The notes under the pieces are model-generated. The model worked only from the letters and a program-made list of their open reading frames with translations, did no database searches and was not told where the DNA came from. 64,000 nucleotides of DNA, from the NCBI RefSeq assembly GCF_003751805.1, contig NZ_RKHQ01000001.1, positions 558,001-622,000 of the forward strand, given 5' to 3'. Below, one piece after another: positions 44,686-52,995 of the stretch (position 1 is its first letter; every line of letters starts with the position of its first letter). The stretch comes from Salana multivorans (GTDB lineage Bacteria; Actinomycetota; Actinomycetes; Actinomycetales; Beutenbergiaceae). The translations under genes were made by a program, and so were the position numbers.

Positions 44686-45780
44686 ATGGCCCGTCCAACG
44701 CTCGCCGAGGTCGCGCGGCTGGCCGGGGTGTCGCCCTCCACGGCCTCGCTCACCTTCTCCGGCACCGGCCCCGTCTCCGCCGCCACTCGCGAGCGCGTGC
44801 TCGCCGCGGCCCAGGAGCTGGGGTTCACCGGCCCCGACCCGCTCGCCCGCTCCCTGCGCCGCGGCCGCAGCGGCGTCATCGGCGTCGTCGCCCACGGCGA
44901 GCTCGCGCTGCACCTGCGCGACCCCGTCGGCATCCGCACGATCGACGGCATCGCGGACGCGCTCGACGCGCACGACCGCGGCATGCTGCTCATCCGGGCC
45001 GGCGCCGACCCGGTCGCCCACTGGGCGAACGTCGCGCCCGGGGTGGACGAGCCGGTCGCGCCCGGGCCCGGCCTCGCGGCCCAGGCCGCGATGGACGCGG
45101 CCATCTTCCTGCACGGCCCCGACCTGGACGACCCGGTCGTCCGCGCGCTGGTCGCGCGCGGCGTCCCCGTCGTCCTCATGGAGTCCGTCGCGCCGGACGT
45201 CTCCAGCGTCGTCGTCGACGACGCGAAGGGGCTGGCCGAGCTGGCGCGCCGCGTCCGGCGGGCGGGTCACGAGCGCGTCGCCTTCGTCACCCTGCCCTGG
45301 TCGTGGCCGGCCCGACCCGGGTTGCGCGACGATCTCGAGGTCGCCCTCGGCGCACCCCGCTGGACGTCCGAGCGCATGGCCGGCCTGCTGGCCGGCGGCA
45401 TCGAGCCGGTCGCGGTCTACGAGACGCGCGGCTCGCTGGTCGAGGAGGGCTTCGAGGCGGCCAAGGCGCTGCTCGCCCTGCCCGAGCCGCCGACCGCGAT
45501 CATGGCGCTGTCCGACCTGCTGGCGGCCGGTGTCGTGCTCGCCGCGCGCGAGGCCGGGCTGCGCATCCCCGAGGACCTCAGCGTCACCGGCTTCGACGGG
45601 GTCGACCTGCCGTGGCTGGCGCCCGACGTCCTGGAGTCCGTCGAGCAGCCGGCCGTGCGCAAGGGTCAGCTCGCGAGCGAGCTGGCGATCGCGATGTCGC
45701 GGGGCGAGGAGCCGAGGCAGGTCGTGCTCGAGGTGACGCCGCGGCCGGGCACGACGCTGGGTCCGGCACCGCGCCGGTAG
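44686..45780 (+). CDS. LacI-family transcriptional regulator
   Basis: 364 residues. N-terminal HTH (TLAEVARLAGVSPSTASLTF) with a hinge helix (DPLARSLRRGRSG) and a periplasmic-binding-like effector domain ending LSVTGFDGVDLPWLAPD. ATG 44686 starts MARPTLAEVARLAG. Likely controls the divergent MFS transporter. Ligand unknown. Confidence 0.93.
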   Translation: MARPTLAEVARLAGVSPSTASLTFSGTGPVSAATRERVLAAAQELGFTGPDPLARSLRRGRSGVIGVVAHGELALHLRDPVGIRTIDGIADALDAHDRGMLLIRAGADPVAHWANVAPGVDEPVAPGPGLAAQAAMDAAIFLHGPDLDDPVVRALVARGVPVVLMESVAPDVSSVVVDDAKGLAELARRVRRAGHERVAFVTLPWSWPARPGLRDDLEVALGAPRWTSERMAGLLAGGIEPVAVYETRGSLVEEGFEAAKALLALPEPPTAIMALSDLLAAGVVLAAREAGLRIPEDLSVTGFDGVDLPWLAPDVLESVEQPAVRKGQLASELAIAMSRGEEPRQVVLEVTPRPGTTLGPAPRR

Positions 45781-45794
45781 GACGGCGCGACGGG

Positions 45795-46256
45795 TCAGAC
45801 GCGGACGAGCGCCTGCGTCTTCGCCAGGACGGAGACCCCGTCGAGCGTCGCCCTGAGGTCGACGCGGACGCAGGGCGCCCCGGCGTCGTCGGCGAGGCCG
45901 AAGGCCCCGACGGTGCCGGTGACGACGACGCGCACCGACTCCAGCGCCGGCACGGGGATGGGACGGGCGAACCGCGTCCCGTAGCGGGCGACGCGGGCGA
46001 TGCCGGCCGGGTCCCAGCTCTCGAGCCAGTCGGTCAGCGCACCACCGACGACGCCCATCGTGAGCATCCCGTGCGCGATGACGCCGGGCAGGCCGACGGA
46101 CTGCGCGAACGCGTCGTTGTAGTGGATCGGGTTGAAGTCGCCGCTCGCGGAGGCGTACCGCACGAGGCGGTCGCGCGAGAGCTCGACCTCGCGCTCGACG
46201 ACCACGTCGCCCACCGCGGCCGAGACCAGCGGGTTCTCCGCGACCCCGGCGCTCAT
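45795..46256 (-). CDS. MaoC-like (R)-hydratase/dehydratase, HadB-like
   Basis: 153-residue single hot-dog domain with the hydratase-2 motif ASGDFNPIHYND (catalytic Asp and His), then GVIAHGMLTMG. Acts on 3-hydroxyacyl thioesters by dehydration or hydration. ATG 46256 overlaps the upstream partner's stop by 4 bases, so the two probably form a HadAB-type heterodimer. Confidence 0.88.
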   Translation of the reverse strand: MSAGVAENPLVSAAVGDVVVEREVELSRDRLVRYASASGDFNPIHYNDAFAQSVGLPGVIAHGMLTMGVVGGALTDWLESWDPAGIARVARYGTRFARPIPVPALESVRVVVTGTVGAFGLADDAGAPCVRVDLRATLDGVSVLAKTQALVRV

Positions 46257-46705
46257 GCGTCGGCCCCGCGGACGGCCAGCGTCGAGACGACCGAGGCGAC
46301 GGGCTCCCCGGCCGGGTCACTGATCTCCGTGCGCGTGGTGACCAGCGTCAACCCGCCGCGCGCCGTGATGGCGTCGACGTGGACGGCCGTGCTGAGCGAC
46401 TCGCCGGCGACGATCGGCCGGTGGTGGGTGAACGTCTCGTCGGCGTGGACGACGCGCGAGAAGTCGATGCCGGAGGCCGGGTCGGCGATGTACTCCGACT
46501 CGGCCTCCTGGGCGACGGCCACCGCGAAGGTTACCGGGGCGACGACGTCGGAGAAGCCGGCAGCCCGAGCGGCCGCGGGGTCGCGGTGGATCGGGCTGGC
46601 GGCGCCGGTGACGTCGGCGAAGGCGGCGATGGCGCGGCGCGTCACCTCGTACGCGGGAGTGCCCGTGAAGACACTCCCGACCCGGGAGAGATCGACGTCG
46701 CCCAC
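46253..46705 (-). CDS. FAS1-type MaoC N-terminal dehydratase, HadA-like
   Basis: 150-residue hot-dog protein (TGAASPIHRDPAAARAAGFSD, VVAPVTFAVAVAQ, VVHADETFTHHRPI), matching the substrate-binding HadA/HadC-like half that pairs with the catalytic HadB-like subunit. GTG 46705. Sits between rpmG and the HadB-like gene, as in mycobacterial and other actinobacterial loci. Substrate chain length is unknown. Confidence 0.86.
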   Translation of the reverse strand: MGDVDLSRVGSVFTGTPAYEVTRRAIAAFADVTGAASPIHRDPAAARAAGFSDVVAPVTFAVAVAQEAESEYIADPASGIDFSRVVHADETFTHHRPIVAGESLSTAVHVDAITARGGLTLVTTRTEISDPAGEPVASVVSTLAVRGADA

Positions 46706-46735
46706 GCTCGTGCGCCTACCGCAGGAGCCGAGGGC

Positions 46736-46906
46736 TCAGCGGGTCTCGCGGTGCGAGGTGGAGGCGTTGCAGCGCGAGCAGAACTTCTTCAGCTCGAGCC
46801 GGTCGGGGTTGTTCCGACGGTTCTTGCGCGTGATGTAGTTGCGCTCCTTGCACTCCGAGCACGCGAGCGTGATCTTCGGGCGGATGTCAGAGGTCTTGCT
46901 GGCCAC
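46736..46906 (-). CDS. rpmG: Ribosomal protein L33
   Basis: 56 residues. Starts [19 protein letters not shown] and has two CxxC pairs (CSEC and CSRC), so it is the zinc-binding form of L33. GTG 46906. Upstream are tRNA-Met and tRNA-Thr on the same strand, a conserved actinobacterial order. Confidence 0.97.
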   Translation of the reverse strand: MASKTSDIRPKITLACSECKERNYITRKNRRNNPDRLELKKFCSRCNASTSHRETR

Positions 46907-47004
46907 GGCCTGGTCCTTCTCTCAGCTGGCGACTGCTTGGTCCTGCCCGGGCCACCGCTGCAGCCCGGGCGATGGCACGCGAAAAGCGGCCCGAGAGCCG
47001 CGTC

Positions 47005-47081
47005 TGGTAGCGGGAGCGGGGATCGAACCCGCGACCTCACGATTATGAGTCGTGCGCTCTAACCGTCTGAGCTATCCCGCC
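47005..47081 (-). tRNA. tRNA-Met (CAU)
   Basis: 77 nt with encoded CCA. Acceptor GGCGGGA pairs with TCCCGCT, D-arm AGCTCAGACGGTTAGAGC, anticodon loop CTCATAA, T-arm GGGTTCGATCCCC. Elongator type by its G1-U72 acceptor end. Confidence 0.96.
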
Positions 47082-47148
47082 GCCGATCGCCCACCTCTCG
47101 CGAGAGGCGACACCGTAGTGTCGCACGCCTGCGAGAGGCAGCAATCAG

Positions 47149-47221
47149 AGCCCCAAAAGGGAATCGAACCCTTGACCTTCTCCTTACCATGGAGACGCTC
47201 TGCCGACTGAGCTATTGGGGC
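47149..47221 (-). tRNA. tRNA-Thr (GGU)
   Basis: 73 nt without encoded CCA. Acceptor GCCCCAA/TTGGGGC, anticodon stem TCTCC/GGAGA with loop ATGGTAA, T-arm AGGGTTCGATTCCCT. Lies just upstream of tRNA-Met, probably on one transcript. Confidence 0.96.
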
Positions 47222-47278
47222 AGCCATGCGAGGGTACACGCAACCCGCCGCGGATGCGAAATCGCGTAGCCTCGACCG

Positions 47279-48337
47279 GTGCCTGGTTCCCGCGGTGGTC
47301 TGCTCACCGGCCTCGGCGCCTACGTGCTGTGGGGTTTCCTCCCGCTCTACTTCCTCGTCCTGGCGCCCGCGGCGCCCGTCGAGGTGGTGGCGCACCGCAT
47401 CCTGTGGAGCCTCGGCTTCTGCGCGCTCCTGCTCGTCCTCACCCGCTCCTGGCGCGACCTCCTCGCGCTCCTGCGCGAGGGCCGGACGCTCGGGACGCTC
47501 GCCGTCGCCGCCGTCCTCATCGCCGTCAACTGGATCACCTACGTCTACGCGGTCGCCACGGCGCACGCGGCCGACGCCGCGCTCGGGTACTTCATCAACC
47601 CGATCGTGACGTCGCTGCTCGCCCTCCTCGTCCTGCGCGAGCGACTGGCGACGGCGCAGTGGGTCGCGCTCGGTCTCACGGCGGCCGCGGTCCTCGTCAT
47701 CGTCGTCGGGTACGGGCGCGTCCCGTGGATCTCGCTCGTCCTCGCGTTCTCGTTCGGGCTGTACGGGCTGATCAAGAACCGCATCGGCGGCCGGGTCGGC
47801 GCCGTGCCGGGGCTCACCGTCGAGACGCTCGTGCTCGCCCCGGTGGCGATCGGCTACCTCGGCTGGCTCCAGGCGCGCGGCATCGCGGCGTTCGGGCACC
47901 CCGGCGTCCACGTCCCGGACCCGGTCTGGTACGGCGTCGCGCTCGCGCTGTCCGGGCCGATCACGGCCGTGCCGCTCCTGCTGTTCGCCGCGGCAGCGCG
48001 GCGGCTGCCGCTCGCGACGATGGGATCGCTGCAGTACATCGCGCCGGTCATGCAGCTCCTCGTCGCGGTCCTCGTGATCGGCGAGCCGATGCCGACGGCG
48101 CGCTGGATCGGGTTCGGGCTCGTCTGGGTCGGCCTTCTCGTCCTGACCGCCGACGGCCTCCGCCGCCTGCGCCGGACGCCGCGGCCGCGTCGCGCCGGGG
48201 ACCGGGACGGGGAGGAGGCGGCCCATCCCGAGGGCGGGCCGACGCCCGCGACGGAACCCGACGGGGCACCCGAGCCGAGGCCGGCGCCGCCGGTTTCGCG
48301 GAACGGCGGAACGTCGGCTACGATTGACCGGCCCTGA
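47279..48337 (+). CDS. rarD: RarD/EamA-family transporter
   Basis: 352 residues with about ten hydrophobic helices in two EamA halves. Characteristic RarD stretches are [47 protein letters not shown] and [14 protein letters not shown]. The C-terminal about 60 residues are a charged, disordered tail. GTG 47279. Substrate is not established in the family (a permease of the drug/metabolite superfamily). Confidence 0.9.
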   Translation: MPGSRGGLLTGLGAYVLWGFLPLYFLVLAPAAPVEVVAHRILWSLGFCALLLVLTRSWRDLLALLREGRTLGTLAVAAVLIAVNWITYVYAVATAHAADAALGYFINPIVTSLLALLVLRERLATAQWVALGLTAAAVLVIVVGYGRVPWISLVLAFSFGLYGLIKNRIGGRVGAVPGLTVETLVLAPVAIGYLGWLQARGIAAFGHPGVHVPDPVWYGVALALSGPITAVPLLLFAAAARRLPLATMGSLQYIAPVMQLLVAVLVIGEPMPTARWIGFGLVWVGLLVLTADGLRRLRRTPRPRRAGDRDGEEAAHPEGGPTPATEPDGAPEPRPAPPVSRNGGTSATIDRP

Positions 48338-48380
48338 CCGGGGCGGACGACCGCTCCCGGGCACGGCGACAACTGAACAC

Positions 48381-48461
48381 GGCGGGTTACCCGAGTGGCC
48401 AAAGGGGGCTGACTGTAAATCAGCTGCGAGAGCTTCGGGGGTTCGAATCCCTCACCCGCCA
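48381..48461 (+). tRNA. tRNA-Tyr (GUA)
   Basis: 81 nt with the long variable arm of class II tRNAs. Acceptor GGCGGGT/ACCCGCC, D-arm with CCCGAGTGGCCAAAGGGG, anticodon loop CTGTAAA, T-arm GGGGTTCGAATCCC. CCA not encoded. A perfect terminator hairpin follows. Confidence 0.96.
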
Positions 48462-48470
48462 CCTCAGGAC

Positions 48471-48503
48471 GAGGGCCCGGAATCGCCGAGATTCCGGGCC
48501 CTC
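48471..48503 (+). terminator. tRNA-Tyr terminator
   Basis: Perfect 14-bp stem GAGGGCCCGGAATC / GATTCCGGGCCCTC with a 5-nt loop, 10 bases past the tRNA. Confidence 0.85.
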
Positions 48504-48782
48504 GTCGCATCCGGGCCGCCGTGGCCACCGCCGCGCCGCCACGACGGGACCGGCCGCGCACCATCCCTTGGTAAGGTCTTTGCCTACGTCCGGGGATCGG
48601 GACCGCGTCGAGCGCGTCCGACGCCACCCCGGGCGTACGGTCCGCACCCGCTCCCGACGAGTCGGTCGCGCCCAGCCCTGGGCTCGCGGACCGGCGGGAG
48701 AGCCCCGTCCTGCAGTGGGTGCCGGAGAGTCCGGACACTGCGCCGTCGGCACGACGCCGAGAGCCGGAAGGACGTCCGATCC
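48504..48782 (+). promoter_or_regulatory. Long structured leader of the BCCT gene
   Basis: 279 bases without a gene. The last about 110 bases are rich in nested pairing: GCAGTG (48712-48717) with CACTGC (48736-48741) enclosing CCGGA-gag-TCCGG (48722-48734), and a following GTCGGCAC/GCCG pairing. It may be an RNA regulator of an osmolyte transporter, but it lacks the conserved cores of the glycine and ydaO riboswitches. Promoter not assigned. Confidence 0.4.
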
Positions 48783-50678
48783 ATGAGCACCCCTGTCCCG
48801 ACCCCGCCGCGTCCGTCGGCCGCGGAGCGCCGCAGCGAGGCCAGCGCCGGGACGGTGCTGCGCGTCTCGGTCGCCCTCATCCTGGCGTTCCTCGCCGTCA
48901 CGCTGCTGCTGCCCGAGCAGACCGAGCGGGCCCTCACCTGGCTGGAGCGCAACGTCATCGGCTCGTTCGGCTGGTTCTACACGCTGCTGGTCGTGGCGCT
49001 CGTCGTGTTCTGCCTCATCCTCGCGTTCGGCCCGAGCGGGCGCATCCGGCTCGGCCGCGACGACGAGCCACCCGAGTTCTCCCTCGGCGCGTGGTTCTCG
49101 ATGGTCTTCGCCTGCGGCATGGGCATCGGCCTGGTGTTCTGGGGACCGGCGGAGCCGCTGTCCCACTTTGTCCACCCGCGTCCCGGGACCACGGGGACCG
49201 GCCCTGAGCTCGCGCAGGCCGCGATGGTGCAGACGTTCCTGCACTGGGGTCCGCAGGCCTGGGCGATCTACGCGGCCGTCGGCCTCGCCATCGCCTACAC
49301 GCTCCACCGGCGGCGTCGCCCGCTCTCCTTCCGCTGGGCGCTCGAGCCCGTGCTCGGCAGCCGCGTCAAGGGCGGGCTCGGCGACGCGATCGACATCGTC
49401 ACGGTCCTCGGCACCGTCTTCGGCGTCGCGACGACGCTCGGCTTCGGCGCCCTCCAGATCACCGCCGGCCTCGACCACACCGGGCTCGCCCCCGCGACCC
49501 CCATCGTCCAGGTCGTGGTCGTCGTCGCCGTCACGATCCTCGCCACCATCTCCGTCGTCTCCGGCGTCGACCGCGGGATCCGGATCCTGTCGAACCTCAA
49601 CATGGTCCTGGCTGGCGTCCTGCTGCTCGTCGTCGTCGCGCTCGGCCCGACCCTGTTCCTCCTGCGCGAGACGATCGAGTCGATCGGCGCCTTCCTCCAG
49701 GGCTACGTCGGCCTGTCCTTCGACCTGCTCGCCTACGACGGCGACGCCGGAGCCGAGTGGAAGCAGTCCTGGACGGTCTTCTACTGGGGCTGGTGGATCT
49801 CCTGGGCGCCGTTCGTCGGGCTGTTCATCGCGCGCATCTCGCGCGGGCGGACGATCCGGCAGTTCGTGCTCGGGACGATGCTCGCGCCGACGCTCGTGAC
49901 GTTCGTCTGGTTCGGCGTCTTCGGCGGCGCGGCGATCCACCGGCAGCTCTTCGGCCCCGGCGACCTCACCGACGCGAACGGCGACGTCCCCGTCGACTTC
50001 GTCATGTTCGACCTGCTCGACGGACTCGGCGCCGGCCGCATCGGGATCGCCGCGATGCTCCTGCTCATCGCCGTCTTCTTCGTCACCTCCGCCGACTCCG
50101 GCGCGCTCGTCGTCGGGATGCTCTCCTCCGGCCGGACGGAGCCGTCCATCCCGATGCGCATCCTGTGGACGGCGGCGCTCGGCGCGGTCGGGATCGTCCT
50201 GCTCCTGCGCGGCGGCCTCGACACGATGCGGACGGCGACGATCCTCATCGCGCTGCCGTTCAGCGTCGTCCTCATCGGGATGATGGTGGCGCTGGCGAAG
50301 TCGCTCTCCCGGGAGAACGCGCGCCTGCAGGTGCGCGACCGGCTGGCCGACCGGGACGAGGTGGCGGCGCACGTCGTCGAGGCCGTCGCGAACGACCCCG
50401 AGCTGCGCGACTCCCTCGTCCTCGCGATCACCGAGCCGGCGCCGCCGATCACCCCGTGGCGACGGCCGCCGGCACGCGACCTCGGGCGCCGCGTCATCCG
50501 CGCGCTCGAGATGCCGATCCTGCGCCCGCCGCGCGGCTCGGACGACGGCGAGCCGCGCCCGGGCACCGCGGCGGACCCGGGGACGAGCACCGCGGGCGTG
50601 GGCACCGATGCCGCGGGACGAGGCACCGACGCCGCGGGACGGGACGCGGACGCCGGCACGGACGGCCGCGCCCCCTAG
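48783..50678 (+). CDS. BCCT-family betaine/carnitine/choline transporter
   Basis: 631 residues, about 12 helices. The family signature region is GWWISWAPFVGLFIARISRG, and the substrate-channel stretch ACGMGIGLVFWGPAEPLSHF is present. The hydrophilic C-terminal tail of about 120 residues, with a repeated GTDAAGRGTDAAGRD, is a likely osmosensory or regulatory extension, as in BetP-type carriers. ATG 48783; the upstream in-frame extension runs through tRNA-Tyr and is spurious. Expected to be a secondary symporter for compatible solutes or carnitine. Confidence 0.94.
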   Translation: MSTPVPTPPRPSAAERRSEASAGTVLRVSVALILAFLAVTLLLPEQTERALTWLERNVIGSFGWFYTLLVVALVVFCLILAFGPSGRIRLGRDDEPPEFSLGAWFSMVFACGMGIGLVFWGPAEPLSHFVHPRPGTTGTGPELAQAAMVQTFLHWGPQAWAIYAAVGLAIAYTLHRRRRPLSFRWALEPVLGSRVKGGLGDAIDIVTVLGTVFGVATTLGFGALQITAGLDHTGLAPATPIVQVVVVVAVTILATISVVSGVDRGIRILSNLNMVLAGVLLLVVVALGPTLFLLRETIESIGAFLQGYVGLSFDLLAYDGDAGAEWKQSWTVFYWGWWISWAPFVGLFIARISRGRTIRQFVLGTMLAPTLVTFVWFGVFGGAAIHRQLFGPGDLTDANGDVPVDFVMFDLLDGLGAGRIGIAAMLLLIAVFFVTSADSGALVVGMLSSGRTEPSIPMRILWTAALGAVGIVLLLRGGLDTMRTATILIALPFSVVLIGMMVALAKSLSRENARLQVRDRLADRDEVAAHVVEAVANDPELRDSLVLAITEPAPPITPWRRPPARDLGRRVIRALEMPILRPPRGSDDGEPRPGTAADPGTSTAGVGTDAAGRGTDAAGRDADAGTDGRAP

Positions 50679-50692
50679 CCCCGCGAGGCTGG

Positions 50693-50739
50693 CCCCGGTC
50701 GCCGGGCGGACCCTCGGGAGGCCCGCCCGGCGACCGGGG
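50693..50739. terminator. Bidirectional terminator between convergent genes
   Basis: 17-bp perfect stem CCCCGGTCGCCGGGCGG and its complement with a 13-nt loop, placed 15 bases after the BCCT stop and 9 bases before the phosphatase stop on the other strand. Confidence 0.85.
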
Positions 50740-50747
50740 TCCGCCGG

Positions 50748-51620
50748 CTACCCCTGGCCGGCCTCGATGTAGCTGACGTCGTTGAGCGACTCCAGCGTGT
50801 ACTCACCGTCGGCGTACCTCAGGATCGACACCGACGCGTTCTTCAGGCCGCCCTGGGGTCCCTCGTAGTCCTCGATGAGCATGTCGAACAGGGCCGAGAT
50901 GCTGAGCCCGTGCGAGACGAGGAGGACGTTGCCGTTGCCCTTGGCCGTCTCGGTCGCCACGATCTCGTCCAGCGCCTCGCTCAGCCGGGCCTCGATCGTC
51001 GCGTAGTCCTCCGCGGGCCAGTTCTTGGCCGCCTCGGGGTTCTGGGCGTCGAGCTTCGCGACCGAGTTCGCGAAGACCTCGGGGGTGAAGGTGGCCTGGA
51101 ACTCCTCCAGCGTCACGCCCTGGTCGTCGGCGATGGCCTGCCACATCGTGTGGTTGAGGTCGCCCTCCCACGTGCCGAAGTTGAACTCGCGCAGCCGCGG
51201 GTCGTGGACGAGGGCGAGGTCCCCCGAGGCACCGTTCGCCGCGAGGATGATCTCGGCCGTCTGGATGGCGCGGCCGCTGTCGCTGCTGTACGCGGACTGG
51301 AACTCGACGTCGGCGAGACCGCGCCCGGCCGCCTCGACCACCTCCTCGCCCTCGGGCGTGAGGACGGCGTCCGACCAGCCCTGGACGCGGTCGGTGGTGT
51401 TGAGCATGGTGCGTCCGTGCCGGACGACGTAGATCGTGATCTCGTCGGTGGTGACCTCGCCGGTCGGCTCGGCCGAGCCGTCGGTCGATGCCCCGGCGGA
51501 GGCGTCGGACGACGGGGTCGACGACGCCTCGGTCGGGCTCTGGCCCGCCGGCGCCTGGGTGCAGCCGGCGAGGGCGACCAGGAGCACTGCGGCCGCTGCG
51601 GTCTTCGTGAGTGCCTTCAT
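50748..51620 (-). CDS. Histidine phosphatase family lipoprotein
   Basis: 290 residues. Signal peptide with lipobox LALAGC (Cys near residue 20), a Ser/Thr/Ala-rich tether to about residue 55, then a phosphoglycerate-mutase-like domain with VVRHGRTMLN (phospho-accepting His), SDSGRAIQTAE and a second active-site His in LLVSHGLSIS. Predicted to hydrolyse a phosphate ester on the outer face of the membrane. ATG 51620 follows GAAGGACC. Confidence 0.9.
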   Translation of the reverse strand: MKALTKTAAAAVLLVALAGCTQAPAGQSPTEASSTPSSDASAGASTDGSAEPTGEVTTDEITIYVVRHGRTMLNTTDRVQGWSDAVLTPEGEEVVEAAGRGLADVEFQSAYSSDSGRAIQTAEIILAANGASGDLALVHDPRLREFNFGTWEGDLNHTMWQAIADDQGVTLEEFQATFTPEVFANSVAKLDAQNPEAAKNWPAEDYATIEARLSEALDEIVATETAKGNGNVLLVSHGLSISALFDMLIEDYEGPQGGLKNASVSILRYADGEYTLESLNDVSYIEAGQG

Positions 51621-51947
51621 GAACGGTCCTTCGTTGGATCGGACGGGGAACGAGTCGCGACGGCCATGTCGCGACACCGACACCGAACCAGCCGCCCGGT
51701 TTCTTGCGGGCGGCGCATGCACAACCTGTCGCTTTCGCGGCACAGGTTGTACGACGACTTGACTCCTCGTCGACCGATCGTGGTCGAGTCGTGACCAGAG
51801 CACTACCTTGCCGACCGGCTAGGTACTTGGGCCCGGCACCCGCGACCCGACGGCTCCTAGCGTGGGAGATGGGTCACCGGGACCGGTGACCACCGCACCT
51901 CCCCGCCCGCCCGGACCAGCCGCGGCGGCCCGCCCCCAGGAGCCAGC
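51621..51947. promoter_or_regulatory. Divergent intergenic region with several dyads
   Basis: 327 bases between the divergent phosphatase and SDR genes, no gene seen. Inverted repeats: ACAACCTGT (51721-51729)/ACAGGTTGT (51742-51750), and a perfect GGTCACCGG-GA-CCGGTGACC dyad (51872-51891) 56 bases before the SDR start, which is a plausible regulator site. A looser dyad centred on GATCGT lies near 51778. Confidence 0.5.
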
Positions 51948-52928
51948 ATGAGCGCAACCCTCGTCGTCGGAGGCACCGGCCTCCTCGGCTTCCACACCGT
52001 CACCGAGCTGCTGGAGCGCGGGCACGACGTCACCAGCCTGGCGCTGCCGGGAGCGCCCGACGGCCTGCTGCCCGAGCGGGTCGAGGCGGTCTGGGGCAAC
52101 CTCGAGGAGATGCCGGACGAGGACGTCCTCGCCCTGCTCGACGGCAAGCACGCCGTCTTCTACGCCATCGGCGCCGACGAGCGAACGACGCCACCCGCGC
52201 CGGCCGCGCACTTCTTCTACGAGGCCAACGTGCGCTCCACCCAGCGGCTCGCGCGGCTCGCGCGCCGGGCCGGCGTCCGCAAGCTCGTCGTCTTCGGCTC
52301 GTACACGGCGCAGTTCGCGCAGGAGTACACCGACATCCCCTACGCGGCGAACGGCTACCCGCGCACCCGCCTCGCCCAGGAGGAGATCGCCGAGCTCGAG
52401 GGCATCGGCGCGATGGACGTCATGACGCTGCGCCTGCCCTACATCTTCGGGCTCGTCGCCGGGCAGCGGCCGCTGTGGCAGTTCGTCCTGGACGTCGTCG
52501 CGAGCCAGCAGCCGGTCGTCGCGGTCCCCGCGGGATCGACGTCGTCGGTCACGGCGCGCCAGGTCGGCCGGGCGGCGGTCGGCGCCATGGAGCACGGGAC
52601 GCACGGCGGCCGGTACCCCATCAACGCCTACGACCTCGGCTACGCCGAGCTCCACCGGCTCGCCTGCGAGGCGATCGGGCGCGACCCGCGGGACGTCGTC
52701 GTCGCACCGAAGGAGGCCTTCCTCCCGGCGTTCGCGCAGATCGACGCGCAGACGGCCGCCGCGGGCCTCGAGCACGGCATCCACATGGTCGACACCGCCG
52801 AGTTCCAGGCGCGCGACGCGGTGTCCGACCCGGGGCTGAGCTCCGTCCTCGGGATGGGTGATGACGACGTGCCGGCGGCCATCCGCGAGACCTTCGCCTG
52901 GTGCGTCGCCCACCCGGCGACCGTGTAG
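51948..52928 (+). CDS. NAD(P)-dependent epimerase/dehydratase (extended SDR)
   Basis: 326 residues. N-terminal Rossmann motif GGTGLLGFH, a conserved VVFGSYTAQF strand, and YPRTRLAQEE, where the usual YxxxK is altered (Lys replaced by Arg-Leu context), so catalysis is uncertain. ATG 51948 follows GGAGCCAGC. Convergent with the flavoprotein gene. Substrate unknown. Confidence 0.85.
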   Translation: MSATLVVGGTGLLGFHTVTELLERGHDVTSLALPGAPDGLLPERVEAVWGNLEEMPDEDVLALLDGKHAVFYAIGADERTTPPAPAAHFFYEANVRSTQRLARLARRAGVRKLVVFGSYTAQFAQEYTDIPYAANGYPRTRLAQEEIAELEGIGAMDVMTLRLPYIFGLVAGQRPLWQFVLDVVASQQPVVAVPAGSTSSVTARQVGRAAVGAMEHGTHGGRYPINAYDLGYAELHRLACEAIGRDPRDVVVAPKEAFLPAFAQIDAQTAAAGLEHGIHMVDTAEFQARDAVSDPGLSSVLGMGDDDVPAAIRETFAWCVAHPATV

Positions 52929-52942
52929 CACCCGCCGACGCG

Positions 52943-52976
52943 GGACGGCCCCGGCGCGATCGCGCCGGGGCCGTCC
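52943..52976. terminator. 34-bp perfect palindrome between convergent genes
   Basis: Begins GGACGGCCCCGGCGCGAT and is its own reverse complement over 34 bases. Serves both the SDR and the flavoprotein transcripts. Confidence 0.8.
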
Positions 52977-52995
52977 GGCGTCGATCGAGCCGCGG

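Noticed and set aside
48711-48780. Possible glycine or ydaO riboswitch before the BCCT gene
   Set aside because: GGGAGAG-like strings occur, but the conserved cores (GCCGAAGG-type for glycine, GGGGTGAATC-type for ydaO) are absent.
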